Program-made: the position numbers and the translations under genes
Assembly: GCF_000473085.1 (NCBI RefSeq)
Contig: NZ_KI421496.1
Span: forward strand, 62,001 to 126,000
Direction of reading: 5' to 3'
Length of the DNA stretch: 64,000 nucleotides
Source of the DNA: Azorhizobium doebereinerae UFLA1-100
GTDB taxonomy: Bacteria > Pseudomonadota > Alphaproteobacteria > Rhizobiales > Xanthobacteraceae
Notes under the pieces: generated by a model
The model's input: the letters and a program-made list of their open reading frames with translations, nothing else
Databases searched by the model: none
What the model was told of the DNA's origin: nothing
Shown here: positions 9,064 to 17,710 of the stretch, piece after piece
How positions within the stretch are numbered: position 1 is the first letter of the stretch
How the letters are laid out: each line of letters starts with the position of its first letter

Positions 9064-9615
9064 CTAATGTTCTCTTGCGGTCGCGGCCTGCTGTGCGGCC
9101 GCCGCGATGCAGGCGAGCGCCGCCTGCTCCGCTTCGTCCAGCGGGGCGCCGGCGACCACCCCGGCCATGGCGGCGCGGGCGCGCGTGTCCGGCGGACCCG
9201 CCGCCGGCGGTGCCCCGAGCGTGTGCGCGAGGCGGCCGAGTTCCGACAGCTCGATCAGCTCCGCCTCGATCTCGACGGCCTGCACCTTGGCCCGGAGCGC
9301 GGCTGTGACGGTGTTGGGCGCAGGCGGCGGGCCGGCCTTCAGCCGCTGGCGCACGGCGCGCAGGCCGCGCACCACCTCGCCGTGCCAGGGGCCGACCGTC
9401 TCGATTGCGCGGGCCAGGCCCGCGGGCGTCAGCGCCTCGCCGCGCACCGCGCCCAGGAAGGCGGCGAACAACAGCAGGTTCACGTCGATGCCCCGCCGCT
9501 CCTGGAGCAGCAGGCAGGCGGGCGGCACGCCCGCCGTGCCGTAGACCGCCAGAGCGAAGGCGGGCAGGGGCTCGCGGGCGATGAGGCCGTCCATGGGGCT
9601 GGCGGGCGCGCTCAT
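9064..9615 (-). CDS. TIGR02444-family protein (DUF2390), function unknown
   Basis: Small cytoplasmic protein of 183 residues. It resembles the TIGR02444/DUF2390 family through its ordered start LPAFALAVYGTAGVPPACLLLQ and the following RGIDVNLLLFAAFLGA. No signal peptide or membrane span is evident; the C-terminal half is Ala-rich and helical. Its ATG overlaps the stop of the upstream ABC ATPase gene as ATGA, so translation is probably coupled. UbiX follows after 38 bases. Its position inside an importer-decarboxylase operon is the only functional clue, and I do not assign a role. Confidence 0.75.
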   Translation of the reverse strand: MSAPASPMDGLIAREPLPAFALAVYGTAGVPPACLLLQERRGIDVNLLLFAAFLGAVRGEALTPAGLARAIETVGPWHGEVVRGLRAVRQRLKAGPPPAPNTVTAALRAKVQAVEIEAELIELSELGRLAHTLGAPPAAGPPDTRARAAMAGVVAGAPLDEAEQAALACIAAAAQQAATAREH

Positions 9616-10394
9616 GCGGGCAGCGCGAGGTCGGACCAGATCGCCTCCGTCAGCCGGACGAAGGCGGCCTCGCCGCGCATGGCGCGCAGGTCACGGGGGC
9701 GCGGCAGGTCCACCGCATAATCGGCGACGATGCGCGCCGGGCGGGCGGAGAACACCACCACCCGGTCGGCCAGCGCCACCGCCTCCTCGATGTCGTGGGT
9801 GACGAAGATGATGGCCCGCCGCTCTGCCTCCCAGATGCGCAGCAATTCCCGTCCCATCACGATCTTGGTCTGGTAGTCCAGCGCGCCGAACGGCTCGTCC
9901 ATCAGCATGAGGGAGGGATTGTAGGCCAGCAGCCGGCCGAGCGAGGCGCGCTGGCGCATGCCGCCGGAGAGCTGCTTCGGGAAGGCGTCCTCGAAGCCGT
10001 CGAGCCGCAGCAGGCGGATGAGGGCAGAGACCCGGCCCGCGTGTTCCGCCCGCGCCACGCCGCCCAGCTCGGCGCCGACGCGGATGTTCTCCGCCACCGT
10101 GCACCAGGGCAGAAGCGCGTCCTTCTGGAACATGAAGCCCACTTCCGGCGGCGGCGTCGTCACCGGCCGTCCGTCCACGCTCACCCGCCCGCCCGCCGGT
10201 TTCAGCAGGCCGCAGATGGCGCGCAGGATGGTGGACTTGCCCGAGCCGCTGGGCCCGACCACGGCGACGAACTCGCCGTCCGCCACATCCAGCGAGATGC
10301 CGGACAGCACTTCCAGCGGGGCCGCGTCCGGGCGGGGAAAGGCGATGCGCAGGTTCTCCACGCGCACCCGCGGAGCGGTATCCGTCAGCGCCAT
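9612..10394 (-). CDS. ABC transporter ATP-binding protein (nitrate/sulfonate/taurine type)
   Basis: ATPase subunit of 260 residues in the SsuB/TauB group. Walker A is GPSGSGKST near residue 46. The Q-loop lies in FMFQKDALLPW, the signature motif is LSGGMRQRASL, Walker B is LMLMDEPFGALD and the switch His is in VTHDIEEA. It powers import by the adjacent permease (10-base overlap upstream) with the NMT1-type binding protein encoded two genes upstream. It overlaps the following TIGR02444 gene by four bases. The operon context with UbiD and UbiX suggests an aromatic or heterocyclic acid substrate, which the sequence cannot fix. Confidence 0.93.
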   Translation of the reverse strand: MALTDTAPRVRVENLRIAFPRPDAAPLEVLSGISLDVADGEFVAVVGPSGSGKSTILRAICGLLKPAGGRVSVDGRPVTTPPPEVGFMFQKDALLPWCTVAENIRVGAELGGVARAEHAGRVSALIRLLRLDGFEDAFPKQLSGGMRQRASLGRLLAYNPSLMLMDEPFGALDYQTKIVMGRELLRIWEAERRAIIFVTHDIEEAVALADRVVVFSARPARIVADYAVDLPRPRDLRAMRGEAAFVRLTEAIWSDLALPA

Positions 10395-11188
10395 CGGATG
10401 GTCCTCCGCTCCACGAAGCCGATGAGCTGGTTGGCCAGCATGGCGAGGATCATCAGCACCACGAGGCCGGTGAACACGCCGGTGGTGTCCAATTGGCCGC
10501 CGGACTTCTCCACGTACCAGCCCAGCCCCCGGTTGGCGCCGATCAGCTCGCCCACCACCGCGCCGATCAGCGCCAGGCCGACGCCGATGCGGAAAGAGGC
10601 GAGGATCCACGGCGTGACGGCGGGCAGCAGCACCTTGCGGGCGAGATAGAAGCGGCCCGCCCGCATGGAGCGCATCAGGTCCAGATGGTCCGGGTCGATG
10701 GTGCGGATGCCCTCCATGACGTTCAGCATGAAGATGAACACCACCATGGTGAAGGCCATCATGATCTTCGACATCAGCCCGATGCCGAACCACAGGATGA
10801 ACAGCGGGGCGAGCGCCACGCGCGGCAGGCCGTAGAGGCCCATCACCACCGGCTCCACCACCTTGGCGGTGCGCGGCGCGCGGGCCAGCGCGATGCCGAG
10901 CGGCACGCCCGCCGCCGCCCCGAGCAGGAGGCCGGCGCCGGCCTCCTGGAGGGTGATGGAGCAATGCACCCACAGCTCTCCGCTGAGCGCCAGGCGCCAG
11001 ATGCGCTCGGCGATCAGCGACGGCCGGCTGCTCCAGAACGGGTTCAGCACGGTGCGGGCGGCGATTTCCCAGAGGGCGAGCAGGACGAGGATGAGCCCCG
11101 CCTGCGCCGCGCCGGTCCGCCATGCGGCGGCTCCCTGCGCGGGCCCGGCGTTTCCCGCAGGGGCCCGCGCCGTTGCGCTGTCCGACAT
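10385..11188 (-). CDS. ABC transporter permease (SsuC/TauC type)
   Basis: Inner-membrane permease of 267 residues with about six hydrophobic spans. It carries the BPD_transp_1 coupling region near residues 180-200 (RAGRFYLARKVLLPAVTPWILASFRIG), where EAA-loop features dock the ATPase. The first span begins at GLILVLLALWEIAA. The ATG at 11188 follows the binding-protein stop by 11 bases, and the 3' end overlaps the ATPase gene by ten bases. This is a tightly coupled importer operon of the nitrate/sulfonate/taurine class. Confidence 0.92.
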   Translation of the reverse strand: MSDSATARAPAGNAGPAQGAAAWRTGAAQAGLILVLLALWEIAARTVLNPFWSSRPSLIAERIWRLALSGELWVHCSITLQEAGAGLLLGAAAGVPLGIALARAPRTAKVVEPVVMGLYGLPRVALAPLFILWFGIGLMSKIMMAFTMVVFIFMLNVMEGIRTIDPDHLDLMRSMRAGRFYLARKVLLPAVTPWILASFRIGVGLALIGAVVGELIGANRGLGWYVEKSGGQLDTTGVFTGLVVLMILAMLANQLIGFVERRTIRWR

Positions 11189-11199
11189 GTCAGGGTCGC

Positions 11200-12153
11200 T
11201 CACTGGGGCAAATAGGACAGGGCGACGATCTCGTCGTAGGGCACCTTCTTCATGTTGGGGTCGGCCGCCGACATCATCTCCAGCAGGGTCTTGTAGCTCT
11301 CGGGATTGAGCTTGCCGTCCGGCGACAGATAGCCCGCCGCCACGTCCGCCGTGACCTTGTCCACCAGGGCCGGGTCGAAGGTCGGGAACATCTCCACCAC
11401 CGCCGCCCGCAGCACCGCGCGGTCGCTCTGGATCAACTTCAGCGCCTTCGCCACGGCGCTCGCCACCGCTTTCGCCTCCTGCGGATGGGCCTTCAGCCAG
11501 CTGTCGGTGACCACGAGGTCCTGCGCCGCATAGGGCATCTTGCGGAAGTCCTCGACGATCTTGTAGACGCCGGCACGCGCCTCGTTGGCCTGGATATCGG
11601 GGGTGGAGAACAGGCCCGCCGCCACCGCCCCGCTCTCCACCGCCGCCCGCATGGGGCCGCCGGTGCCGATGGAGATGATCTCGAAATCCGTATCCGGATT
11701 GAGGCCGATCTTCCTGATGGCGTAGCGCAGCGTGGTGTCGGTGAGGCTGCCGGCGGAGGTGATGCCGACCTTCTGCCCCTTGAGGTCCTTCAGGCTGGTC
11801 GCCTTGGAGCCGGCCGGGGCCATGATGGCGTAGCTGTGCTGGTCGGCGAGCGCGACGAGCACCTTGCCGCCGAGGCCGCGCTCGGTCAGGCGCACCGCAT
11901 GATCGGCGGCGCAGATGCACACGTCGATGCTGCCGGCGGCGAGCGCCTGGACCGCGGGCGCGCCGCCCTTGAAGTCGATGCGCTCCATCTTGATGCCTTC
12001 GGCGGCGAACAGGCCCTTCTGCTGCGCCACGATGAGCGGCAGGGAGCCGGCCGAGGTCTGGGCGGCGCCGAATTTCAGGGTGGTCTCGGCGTGGGCGGAC
12101 GCTGCGGCGAGAAGGCTGCCCGCCAGCACCAGGGTTCTGAAGACGTGACGCAT
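11200..12153 (-). CDS. ABC transporter substrate-binding protein (NMT1/THI5-like)
   Basis: Periplasmic binding protein of 317 residues with a Sec signal peptide (MRHVFRTLVLAGSLLAAASAHA, cleaved near residue 22). The mature part starts ETTLKFGAAQTSAGSLPLIVAQQKGLF, the usual opening of NMT1/SsuA-type proteins, followed by GIKMERIDFKGGAPAVQAL and AAGSIDVC. It delivers the ligand to the permease and ATPase encoded immediately downstream. The UbiD-family decarboxylase gene ends 137 bases upstream on the same strand. The ligand is not predictable from sequence. Confidence 0.92.
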   Translation of the reverse strand: MRHVFRTLVLAGSLLAAASAHAETTLKFGAAQTSAGSLPLIVAQQKGLFAAEGIKMERIDFKGGAPAVQALAAGSIDVCICAADHAVRLTERGLGGKVLVALADQHSYAIMAPAGSKATSLKDLKGQKVGITSAGSLTDTTLRYAIRKIGLNPDTDFEIISIGTGGPMRAAVESGAVAAGLFSTPDIQANEARAGVYKIVEDFRKMPYAAQDLVVTDSWLKAHPQEAKAVASAVAKALKLIQSDRAVLRAAVVEMFPTFDPALVDKVTADVAAGYLSPDGKLNPESYKTLLEMMSAADPNMKKVPYDEIVALSYLPQ

Positions 12154-12290
12154 GTTTACCCTCGCTTGATACGTGGAAACCGGTCCTGTCCCGAGGCGTC
12201 GGCTGCGTCGTTGGTGTTCGCCAGCCTTATGATTGGGCCGCCGCGCATGAGGCGCGGCCAGCTTAAGTGGATTGGGCGCGGATCAAAAGC

Positions 12291-13892
12291 TCACCCGCCG
12301 GGCGGCTTCGCCGCGAAGGCGGAGCCGCGCAGGCACATGCGCCCGCGATCGTCCTGCCACAGCCGCTCGGTGGCGTGCAGGTGGCCGAGCGCCCGGGCGA
12401 TCATGGGGAAGGCGTATTGGGAGAAGGCCTCCGCGAGGTCGGTGTAGAAGCGCGGCGCCTCGCCGATCATCACGGCGATCTCCTCCGCGAGCAGCGCCAC
12501 CTCGTCGTCGCCAGTCACGGTCCCGGCGGGGTCGGTCTTGCCGGCGACATAGTCGGCGATCTTGGCGGTGTCGGCATAGGCATAGGCGATGCGTTCGTAG
12601 CGCTCCTTGGGGATGCCCTCGGAAATGGTGGCGTCGATGCCGATCTTGGCGGTGGTGGGCACCACGCCGGGCGGGGTGGGCGGCAGGCTGGGGTCGAGCG
12701 GCTTGCCGCGGGCGCCGGAGACGATCATCACATCCTTGTCGCCCTGCACCCGGGTGGCGATGGCCCATTCCACGTCGGTCGGGTTGAAGACGTCGATGTC
12801 GTCGTCCACCACCACCACATGCTTCAGGTCCATCACCGAGAGCGCGGCGAGCAGCGCGTTCTTGCCCTCGCCGGGCTGCTTCTTGATGGAGATGACGGCG
12901 TGCCAGAAGGCGCAGCCGCCCAGCGTGACATTGATGTCCTTCACCACCACGCCGGCGGTCTTCAGCGCCTGGCGGATCGCGGTGTAGCGGGTGGGCGCGG
13001 CGAGCCAGGTGTTCTCCCACGGCATATGCAGCGCGTAATACACCGCGTCCTTGCGCATGGAGACGGATTTCACCCGCACATGGGGGTTCCAATGCAGCCC
13101 GCCCATGAGGCGGGTGAACTCGCCGAAGCGGCCTTCCGGATAGATCCAGCCGTCGGGCACGATCTCCGCTTCCAGCACGATCTCCGCATCGGCGATATAG
13201 GGCACGTCGATGGTCTTGCAGGGGGCCAGCTCCACCGGGCCGCCGCGCAGGCCGCCGGCGATGGCCATCTCGTCCACGCCGAGCGGGGCGCGGAAGCCGG
13301 AGCCCATGATCTCGTAAGGGTGGGTGCCGATGGAGATGGAGATGGGGCAGGGCCGCCCGGCCTCGTAGGCCCGCTGCGCGAACAGACGCATGTTGTTGGG
13401 CGTGACGATGTCGATGCCGGTGAGGTTCTTCTCCTTCACCATGAAGCGGTAGATGCCCGAATTGAGCCCGAACTCGGGGTCGCGCGCGATCACCACGCCG
13501 GCGGTGATCATCGGCCCGCCGTCATAGATTGAGCTCATGGGAATGGGCAGCTTGTAGAGGTCCACCTCGTCCCCGCTCATGGTCACCTCGTGGGTGGGCG
13601 AGGTGTTGAGCATGACGGGGGGGATCGGCCGGTCGATGGCGGCCTTCAGCTTGGCCTCGATCTCCGGATAGGCGGTGCAGCCCAGCGACATGATGGCCCG
13701 CTTCTGCGAGCGGATGATGCCGGAGACCACGGGCACGTCGTAGCCGATGACATTGTGGAAGAAGAGCGCCTTGTCGGACTGGTCCACCAGGGTGGCGATG
13801 TGGCGGATGTCCACGCTCTGATGCAGGTCGATCAATTCTCCGGCGGCACGCAGCCGGTCGAGGAAACCACGGAAGGTCTCGGTGTCATGCAT
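12291..13892 (-). CDS. UbiD-family prenylated-FMN-dependent (de)carboxylase
   Basis: Reversible non-oxidative decarboxylase of 533 residues, close to UbiD and related aromatic-acid decarboxylases. Recognisable UbiD segments are LYKLPIP, GVVIARDPEFGLNSGIYR, SISIGTHPYEIMGSGF, GGLRGGPVELAPCKT and PEGRFGEFTRLMGG, which holds conserved Glu residues of the active site. The ATG at 13892 is preceded by GGAG at six bases; a TTG 12 bases further upstream is less likely. It is encoded with UbiX, which makes its cofactor, and with an ABC importer. I therefore infer decarboxylation of an imported aromatic or hydroxylated carboxylate rather than ubiquinone synthesis. A rho-independent terminator lies just upstream. 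Confidence 0.92.
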   Translation of the reverse strand: MHDTETFRGFLDRLRAAGELIDLHQSVDIRHIATLVDQSDKALFFHNVIGYDVPVVSGIIRSQKRAIMSLGCTAYPEIEAKLKAAIDRPIPPVMLNTSPTHEVTMSGDEVDLYKLPIPMSSIYDGGPMITAGVVIARDPEFGLNSGIYRFMVKEKNLTGIDIVTPNNMRLFAQRAYEAGRPCPISISIGTHPYEIMGSGFRAPLGVDEMAIAGGLRGGPVELAPCKTIDVPYIADAEIVLEAEIVPDGWIYPEGRFGEFTRLMGGLHWNPHVRVKSVSMRKDAVYYALHMPWENTWLAAPTRYTAIRQALKTAGVVVKDINVTLGGCAFWHAVISIKKQPGEGKNALLAALSVMDLKHVVVVDDDIDVFNPTDVEWAIATRVQGDKDVMIVSGARGKPLDPSLPPTPPGVVPTTAKIGIDATISEGIPKERYERIAYAYADTAKIADYVAGKTDPAGTVTGDDEVALLAEEIAVMIGEAPRFYTDLAEAFSQYAFPMIARALGHLHATERLWQDDRGRMCLRGSAFAAKPPGG

Positions 13893-13934
13893 GCCGGTCT
13901 CCAAGCTGTGTCGTCGCTGTCAGCCCATAGAATG

Positions 13935-13962
13935 AAAAAGGCCGGCGGGAGTGCCGCCGGCC
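13935..13962 (-). terminator. Rho-independent terminator after the thioesterase gene
   Basis: On the minus strand GGCCGGCGG, a five-base loop and CCGCCGGCC are followed by TTTTTC. The stem starts six bases after the thioesterase stop codon. It separates the oxidoreductase-thioesterase unit from the UbiD-importer-UbiX unit, or attenuates read-through between them. Confidence 0.85.
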
Positions 13963-13967
13963 ATGTG

Positions 13968-14396
13968 TCACTTCGTCGTGGTGGCGTAGGTGCCGCGCCC
14001 GCTGGCGAGGAGCTTTCCGCCCTCGTCCTCCACATAGGCTTCCGCCGTGGTGAAGGTGGAGCCGAGGCGGATCACTTTCCCGCGCACCCGGAGCGTCCCC
14101 TTCAGGGCCGGGCGGTGATAATCCACCCGCAGGTCCACGGTGGGGAAGGGCCGCCCCAGCTTGGTGGCGATGGCCCAGTCTGCCACCAGATCCACCAGCG
14201 TGGCGAGGATGCCGCCGTGGGTGTAGCCGACGTCCGGGTTCACCACGAATTCCTCGCGCCAGGGCAGTTCCACGACGATCTCGCCGTCGCCGGCCTCCAC
14301 CACCGACAGGCCGAGCCAGCGGTGGTAGGGCGCGCGGCGGATGCGTTCGTCGAGCTCTTCGCGGGTGGGCAGCGCCTTGGTTTCGGTCTCGCTCAT
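13968..14396 (-). CDS. PaaI-type hot-dog thioesterase
   Basis: Acyl-CoA thioesterase-like protein of 142 residues with one hot-dog domain. The motif VGYTHGGILATLVDLVADWAI is the PaaI-type active-site helix, and TVDLRVDYHRPAL and RGKVIRLGSTFTTAEAYVED complete the fold. It probably hydrolyses an aromatic or short acyl-CoA in the cytoplasm. It lies 39 bases downstream of the quinone-oxidoreductase-like gene and is followed by a rho-independent terminator. The two probably form their own transcript next to the UbiD unit. Confidence 0.88.
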   Translation of the reverse strand: MSETETKALPTREELDERIRRAPYHRWLGLSVVEAGDGEIVVELPWREEFVVNPDVGYTHGGILATLVDLVADWAIATKLGRPFPTVDLRVDYHRPALKGTLRVRGKVIRLGSTFTTAEAYVEDEGGKLLASGRGTYATTTK

Positions 14397-14435
14397 GAGG
14401 CTATTTCCGAGAAGGAGGAGGACAGGACGGGCGCG

Positions 14436-15443
14436 TCAGGGGGCGAGGATCACCTTGCCGATGACTTCGCGCTCCTCGATGAGGCGCAGCGCCTCGGCGG
14501 ATTCCTCCAGCGGCAGCACCTTGTCGATGACCGGCTTCAGGCGGCCCTCGGCGATGTAGCCGAGCAGGGCCTTCAGGTCGTCGCGCGCCCAGGAATTGGA
14601 GCCGAAGATCTTCAGCTCGAAGGTCCAGATGAAGCGCAGGTCCTCCACCGGGTCGAAGCCGGCGGTGGCGCCGCAGGTGAGCAGCTTGCCGCCGCGCTTG
14701 AGCGCGCGGAGCGACTTCACCCAGGTGTCGCCGCCGGTGAAGTTCACCACCACGTCCACGCCGCCCTCGGTGGTGCGGCGGTGGGGCTTGCCGAAGCGGG
14801 CGAAGACTTCCTTGGCGAAATCGGTCTTGGTGTAGTCGATCACCTCGTCGGCGCCGATCTCCTTCAGCTTGGCGAGCTTGGCTTCGCTGGAGCCGCAGGC
14901 GATCACATGCGCGCCCGCCAGCTTGGCGAGGAGCACCGCGCCGGTACCGACGCCGCCGGAGGCGCCGAGCACCAGCACCTTGTCGCCGGCCTTGATCTGG
15001 CCGTTGGTGAACAGCATGCGGTAGGCGGTGCCATAGGCCACCGGCAGGGCCGCGGCCTGCTCATAGGTGACGCCGGCGGGGATGGGGACGAGCTGGTGCG
15101 CGCGCACCTTGGCGAATTCCTGGAGGCCGCCGTCCATGGTTTCGCCCATGAGGCCGCCCTCGACCCGGTTCAGCGGGTCCACCAGCACGCGGTCGCCCAC
15201 CTGCACGTCGGTGACGCCTTCGCCCAGCTCCACCACTTCGCCGGCAAGATCGAGGCCGGGCACGACGGGCAGGTTGAGGGTGATGCCGGGCATGCCGCGC
15301 CGGGTGAAGACGTCGTGATAATTCAGGGAGCTGGCCTTCACCCGGAGAATGACGTCCCCCGGACCGGCGACGGGTCGCGCCCAATCGGTGACGAAGGTCA
15401 GGTTTTCCGGGCCACCATGGGCCTTGATGACGGCAGCTTTCAT
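14436..15443 (-). CDS. NADPH:quinone oxidoreductase / zinc-type alcohol dehydrogenase-like protein
   Basis: Medium-chain dehydrogenase/reductase of 335 residues. The GroES-like catalytic domain includes KASSLNYHDVFTRRG and PGLDLAGEVVELGEG. The Rossmann fold has VLGASGGVGTGAVLLAKLAG near residue 150. No structural-zinc cysteine cluster is visible, which favours the quinone-reductase branch (crotonyl-CoA reductase-like or NADPH:quinone oxidoreductase) over zinc alcohol dehydrogenases. GGGAGG stands eight bases before the ATG. A divergently arranged regulator is absent; instead a MarR gene lies upstream on the same strand, separated by 200 bases that hold a long perfect hairpin. Substrate unknown. 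Confidence 0.87.
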   Translation of the reverse strand: MKAAVIKAHGGPENLTFVTDWARPVAGPGDVILRVKASSLNYHDVFTRRGMPGITLNLPVVPGLDLAGEVVELGEGVTDVQVGDRVLVDPLNRVEGGLMGETMDGGLQEFAKVRAHQLVPIPAGVTYEQAAALPVAYGTAYRMLFTNGQIKAGDKVLVLGASGGVGTGAVLLAKLAGAHVIACGSSEAKLAKLKEIGADEVIDYTKTDFAKEVFARFGKPHRRTTEGGVDVVVNFTGGDTWVKSLRALKRGGKLLTCGATAGFDPVEDLRFIWTFELKIFGSNSWARDDLKALLGYIAEGRLKPVIDKVLPLEESAEALRLIEEREVIGKVILAP

Positions 15444-15548
15444 GTTCTTGCCCTCCCCATTGTCAGCATTGCATCTGCACAGAAGGGCGCGCCGGGGCGG
15501 CCCGTCCTGCACACGGTTGCATGGCTTGCTATTTATTTCCAGATGAAA

Positions 15549-15594
15549 CGCCGGAAAATCCGCCATCCATGCATGCAAGGCGGATTTTCCGGCG
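15549..15594. repeat. Perfect 16-bp inverted repeat between marR and oxidoreductase genes
   Basis: CGCCGGAAAATCCGCC (15549-15564) is exactly complementary to 15579-15594, with a 14-base loop containing ATGCAT. On the minus strand it follows the MarR stop by about 50 bases and is succeeded by a TTTC stretch. It may act as a terminator for marR or as a regulatory structure in the leader of the oxidoreductase transcript. TTGCAT also occurs twice between it and the oxidoreductase start. Confidence 0.6.
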
Positions 15595-15643
15595 TGGGCC
15601 GAGGCGTTGCGGCTGAAGGGCTGTAGCCCGGTGCCGCCGACGG

Positions 15644-16138
15644 TCAGCGCTGGCGGGCGATGTCGGCCTCCAGCCGCTCGACCATGGCGATCAGGCCGGC
15701 CCGCAGCTGCACCTGCGCGTCCTTGTCCAGCGGCTCCAGCGCCACCCGATTGACCTCGAAGGCGTTGATGACCGCGGCCTGGGCCAGGGTGCGGCCGTGC
15801 TCGGTGAGGTGGACCGTCGCCTGGCGCCCGTCGTCGGCGCAGGCGCGCCGCTCGATGATGCCGTCACGTTCCATGCGCTTCAGCGTGTTGGCCATGGTGC
15901 TCTGCTCGATCTTCACGAACTCGCACAGGTCGCGCTGGGTCGGCCCGTCCGCTTTCAGCAGCTCCAGGACGATGGGGAACTGGCCGGGCAGGATGCCATC
16001 GACCCCGTTCCGCGCCTTGAGGGACTGCGCCAGCAGACGCGCCAGCAGGTTGATGAGATAGCCGAGCGTGACCCGCTGCAACGGGTCGCTGCCAAACGCC
16101 TGATCACCGAATTGCGCGCTCGACGGCTGTTCTGACAT
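15644..16138 (-). CDS. MarR-family transcriptional regulator
   Basis: Winged-helix MarR protein of 164 residues. The recognition region is clear: LLKADGPTQRDLCEFVKIEQSTMANTL, then the wing RMERDGIIERRACADDGRQATVHLTEHG. The start is set at the ATG 16138 because GGAG lies upstream at good spacing; an in-frame ATG 36 bases further upstream is less likely. It is encoded upstream of the oxidoreductase-thioesterase genes and divergently from a PLP enzyme. MarR proteins usually repress such neighbours and release DNA on binding an aromatic ligand. An inverted repeat at 16260-16300 is a candidate operator. Confidence 0.9.
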   Translation of the reverse strand: MSEQPSSAQFGDQAFGSDPLQRVTLGYLINLLARLLAQSLKARNGVDGILPGQFPIVLELLKADGPTQRDLCEFVKIEQSTMANTLKRMERDGIIERRACADDGRQATVHLTEHGRTLAQAAVINAFEVNRVALEPLDKDAQVQLRAGLIAMVERLEADIARQR

Positions 16139-16259
16139 ACTCTGCTCCGAATGGTTGTGCGGCTTCGACTCCATACTCCACCCCTCCCCTGTCGATCAGA
16201 GTGGACAGGCAGTCGGCCCGAGATGCAAATCACGTCGCCCCCGCGCACGTGCAAACATT

Positions 16260-16300
16260 ATTGCGCGATTTCCCGCTTTTGCGAAATGATATCGCACAAT
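16260..16300. promoter_or_regulatory. Imperfect inverted repeat in the marR/PLP-enzyme divergent region
   Basis: ATTGCGCGAT (16260-16269) and ATCGCACAAT (16291-16300) match as inverted arms at nine of ten positions, across a 21-base spacer that includes TTTTGCGAAA. The region is AT-richer than its surroundings and lies between divergent starts at 16138 and 16425. It is a plausible operator for the MarR protein. Confidence 0.45.
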
Positions 16301-16424
16301 TCTTCTTGGCCGGCGCGCCGGCCGGCGATGATTTCGGCCTGCCGACAGGAGGATGATTGCTCGTGGACGCCGCCGACGGCGGCCAGGACCGGCAGGTCAA
16401 ACGGCGAAAGGCCGAGCCTTGCAG

Positions 16425-17585
16425 ATGGACAGCGCAGCAGTCTTCCCCCTTCCCGCCCCGGCCGATGTGCCGCATTGCGTTACCGCTGACCCGCGCGGGG
16501 CGGCTCGCGCCCGCGACCGCGCTTGGGCCGACGAAGCCTTGAAAATCCTTGATCGGGACACGCGCCGCTCGGCCGATACCCACCTCCTGCGCTTCGAGGG
16601 GCATGCCCTGCCCGGCATCGACATCTATCTGAAGGACGAATCCACCCACCCGACCGGCAGCCTCAAGCACCGGCTGGCGCGCTCGCTGTTTCTGTTCGGC
16701 ATCTGCAACGGCCAGATCCGCGACGGCGTGCCGCTGGTGGAGGCGTCCTCCGGCTCCACCGCCGTGTCCGAGGCCTATTTCGCCCGGCTGCTGGGTCTGC
16801 CCTTCTATGCGGTGATGACCCGCACCACCTCGGCCGAGAAGATCGAGGACATCGAGCGCCAGGGCGGGCGCTGCCATTTCGTCGCCGACAGCGGCCAAGT
16901 CTATGACGAGGCAGCTGGATTGGCGGCCCGGCTCGGCGGCATCTATGTCGACCAGTTCACCAATGCCGAGCGGGTAACCGACTGGCGGGGCAACAACAAT
17001 ATCGCGGAATCGATCTTCCGGCAGATGCAGGGTGAGCCGCACGGCGTCCCGGCCTGGATCGTCATGGCCGCCGGCACCGGCGGCACCTCGGCCACCATCG
17101 GCCGCTATCTGCGCTACAAGCATTACGCCACAAGGCTTTGCGTCGCCGATCCGGAAGGCTCGGTGTTCTACGACGCCTTCATGACCGGCGACCGCACCCT
17201 GACCCGCTGCGGCGGATCGCGCATCGAGGGCATCGGCCGGCCGCGCGTCGAGCCCTCCTTCGTGCCCGGCGTCATCGACCGCATGTTCCGCGTTTGCGAC
17301 ACCGCGTCAGTCGCCGCCATGCGGGTGCTCTCAAGACGGCTCGGGCGCAAGGTCGGGCCGTCCACCGGCACGAATTTTCACGCTCTGTGCCACATTGCGT
17401 CCGGCCTGATGCGACAGGAGGAGCCCGGCTCCCTCGTCACGCTCATCTGCGATCGCGGCGAGCGGTATCTCGCGACCTACTATGACGACGCCTGGGTCGC
17501 CGCCCAGGGCTTCGACATCGCGCCGGCGGAGGCCCGCCTGGAGCGCTTCCTGGACGACGGCGGGGAGCTGGGGGCCGCAGCCTAG
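16425..17585 (+). CDS. PLP-dependent cysteine synthase-fold enzyme (L-cysteine desulfhydrase Cds1-like)
   Basis: Fold-type II PLP enzyme of 386 residues. The cofactor Lys lies in [15 protein letters not shown], a substrate loop is [16 protein letters not shown], and the phosphate-binding turn is [15 protein letters not shown]. The overall order matches the Cds1-like branch of cysteine synthase homologues, which release sulfide from cysteine, but other beta-eliminations are possible. I start at ATG 16425 because earlier in-frame codons give a low-complexity Arg/Gly leader; the ribosome site is weak. It is divergent from marR, and the second ABC importer follows after 125 bases, so the three units may share control. 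Confidence 0.78.
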   Translation: MDSAAVFPLPAPADVPHCVTADPRGAARARDRAWADEALKILDRDTRRSADTHLLRFEGHALPGIDIYLKDESTHPTGSLKHRLARSLFLFGICNGQIRDGVPLVEASSGSTAVSEAYFARLLGLPFYAVMTRTTSAEKIEDIERQGGRCHFVADSGQVYDEAAGLAARLGGIYVDQFTNAERVTDWRGNNNIAESIFRQMQGEPHGVPAWIVMAAGTGGTSATIGRYLRYKHYATRLCVADPEGSVFYDAFMTGDRTLTRCGGSRIEGIGRPRVEPSFVPGVIDRMFRVCDTASVAAMRVLSRRLGRKVGPSTGTNFHALCHIASGLMRQEEPGSLVTLICDRGERYLATYYDDAWVAAQGFDIAPAEARLERFLDDGGELGAAA

Positions 17586-17710
17586 CGAAGCGGCGGACCT
17601 CGCCCCTTCTGCCCATGCATTGGGCAGCTTCCGTTTCGCCAGCCGCCGGGTCTCTGCCTCTCTGAGTGGCATGTGCCTTGCCTGTCGTCAGCCCACTGGA
17701 GGAGGGCGGC

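Noticed and set aside
9064-9615. TIGR02444 gene as part of the ABC transporter itself
   Set aside because: It has no membrane span, signal peptide or P-loop, so it is kept as an accessory of unknown function.
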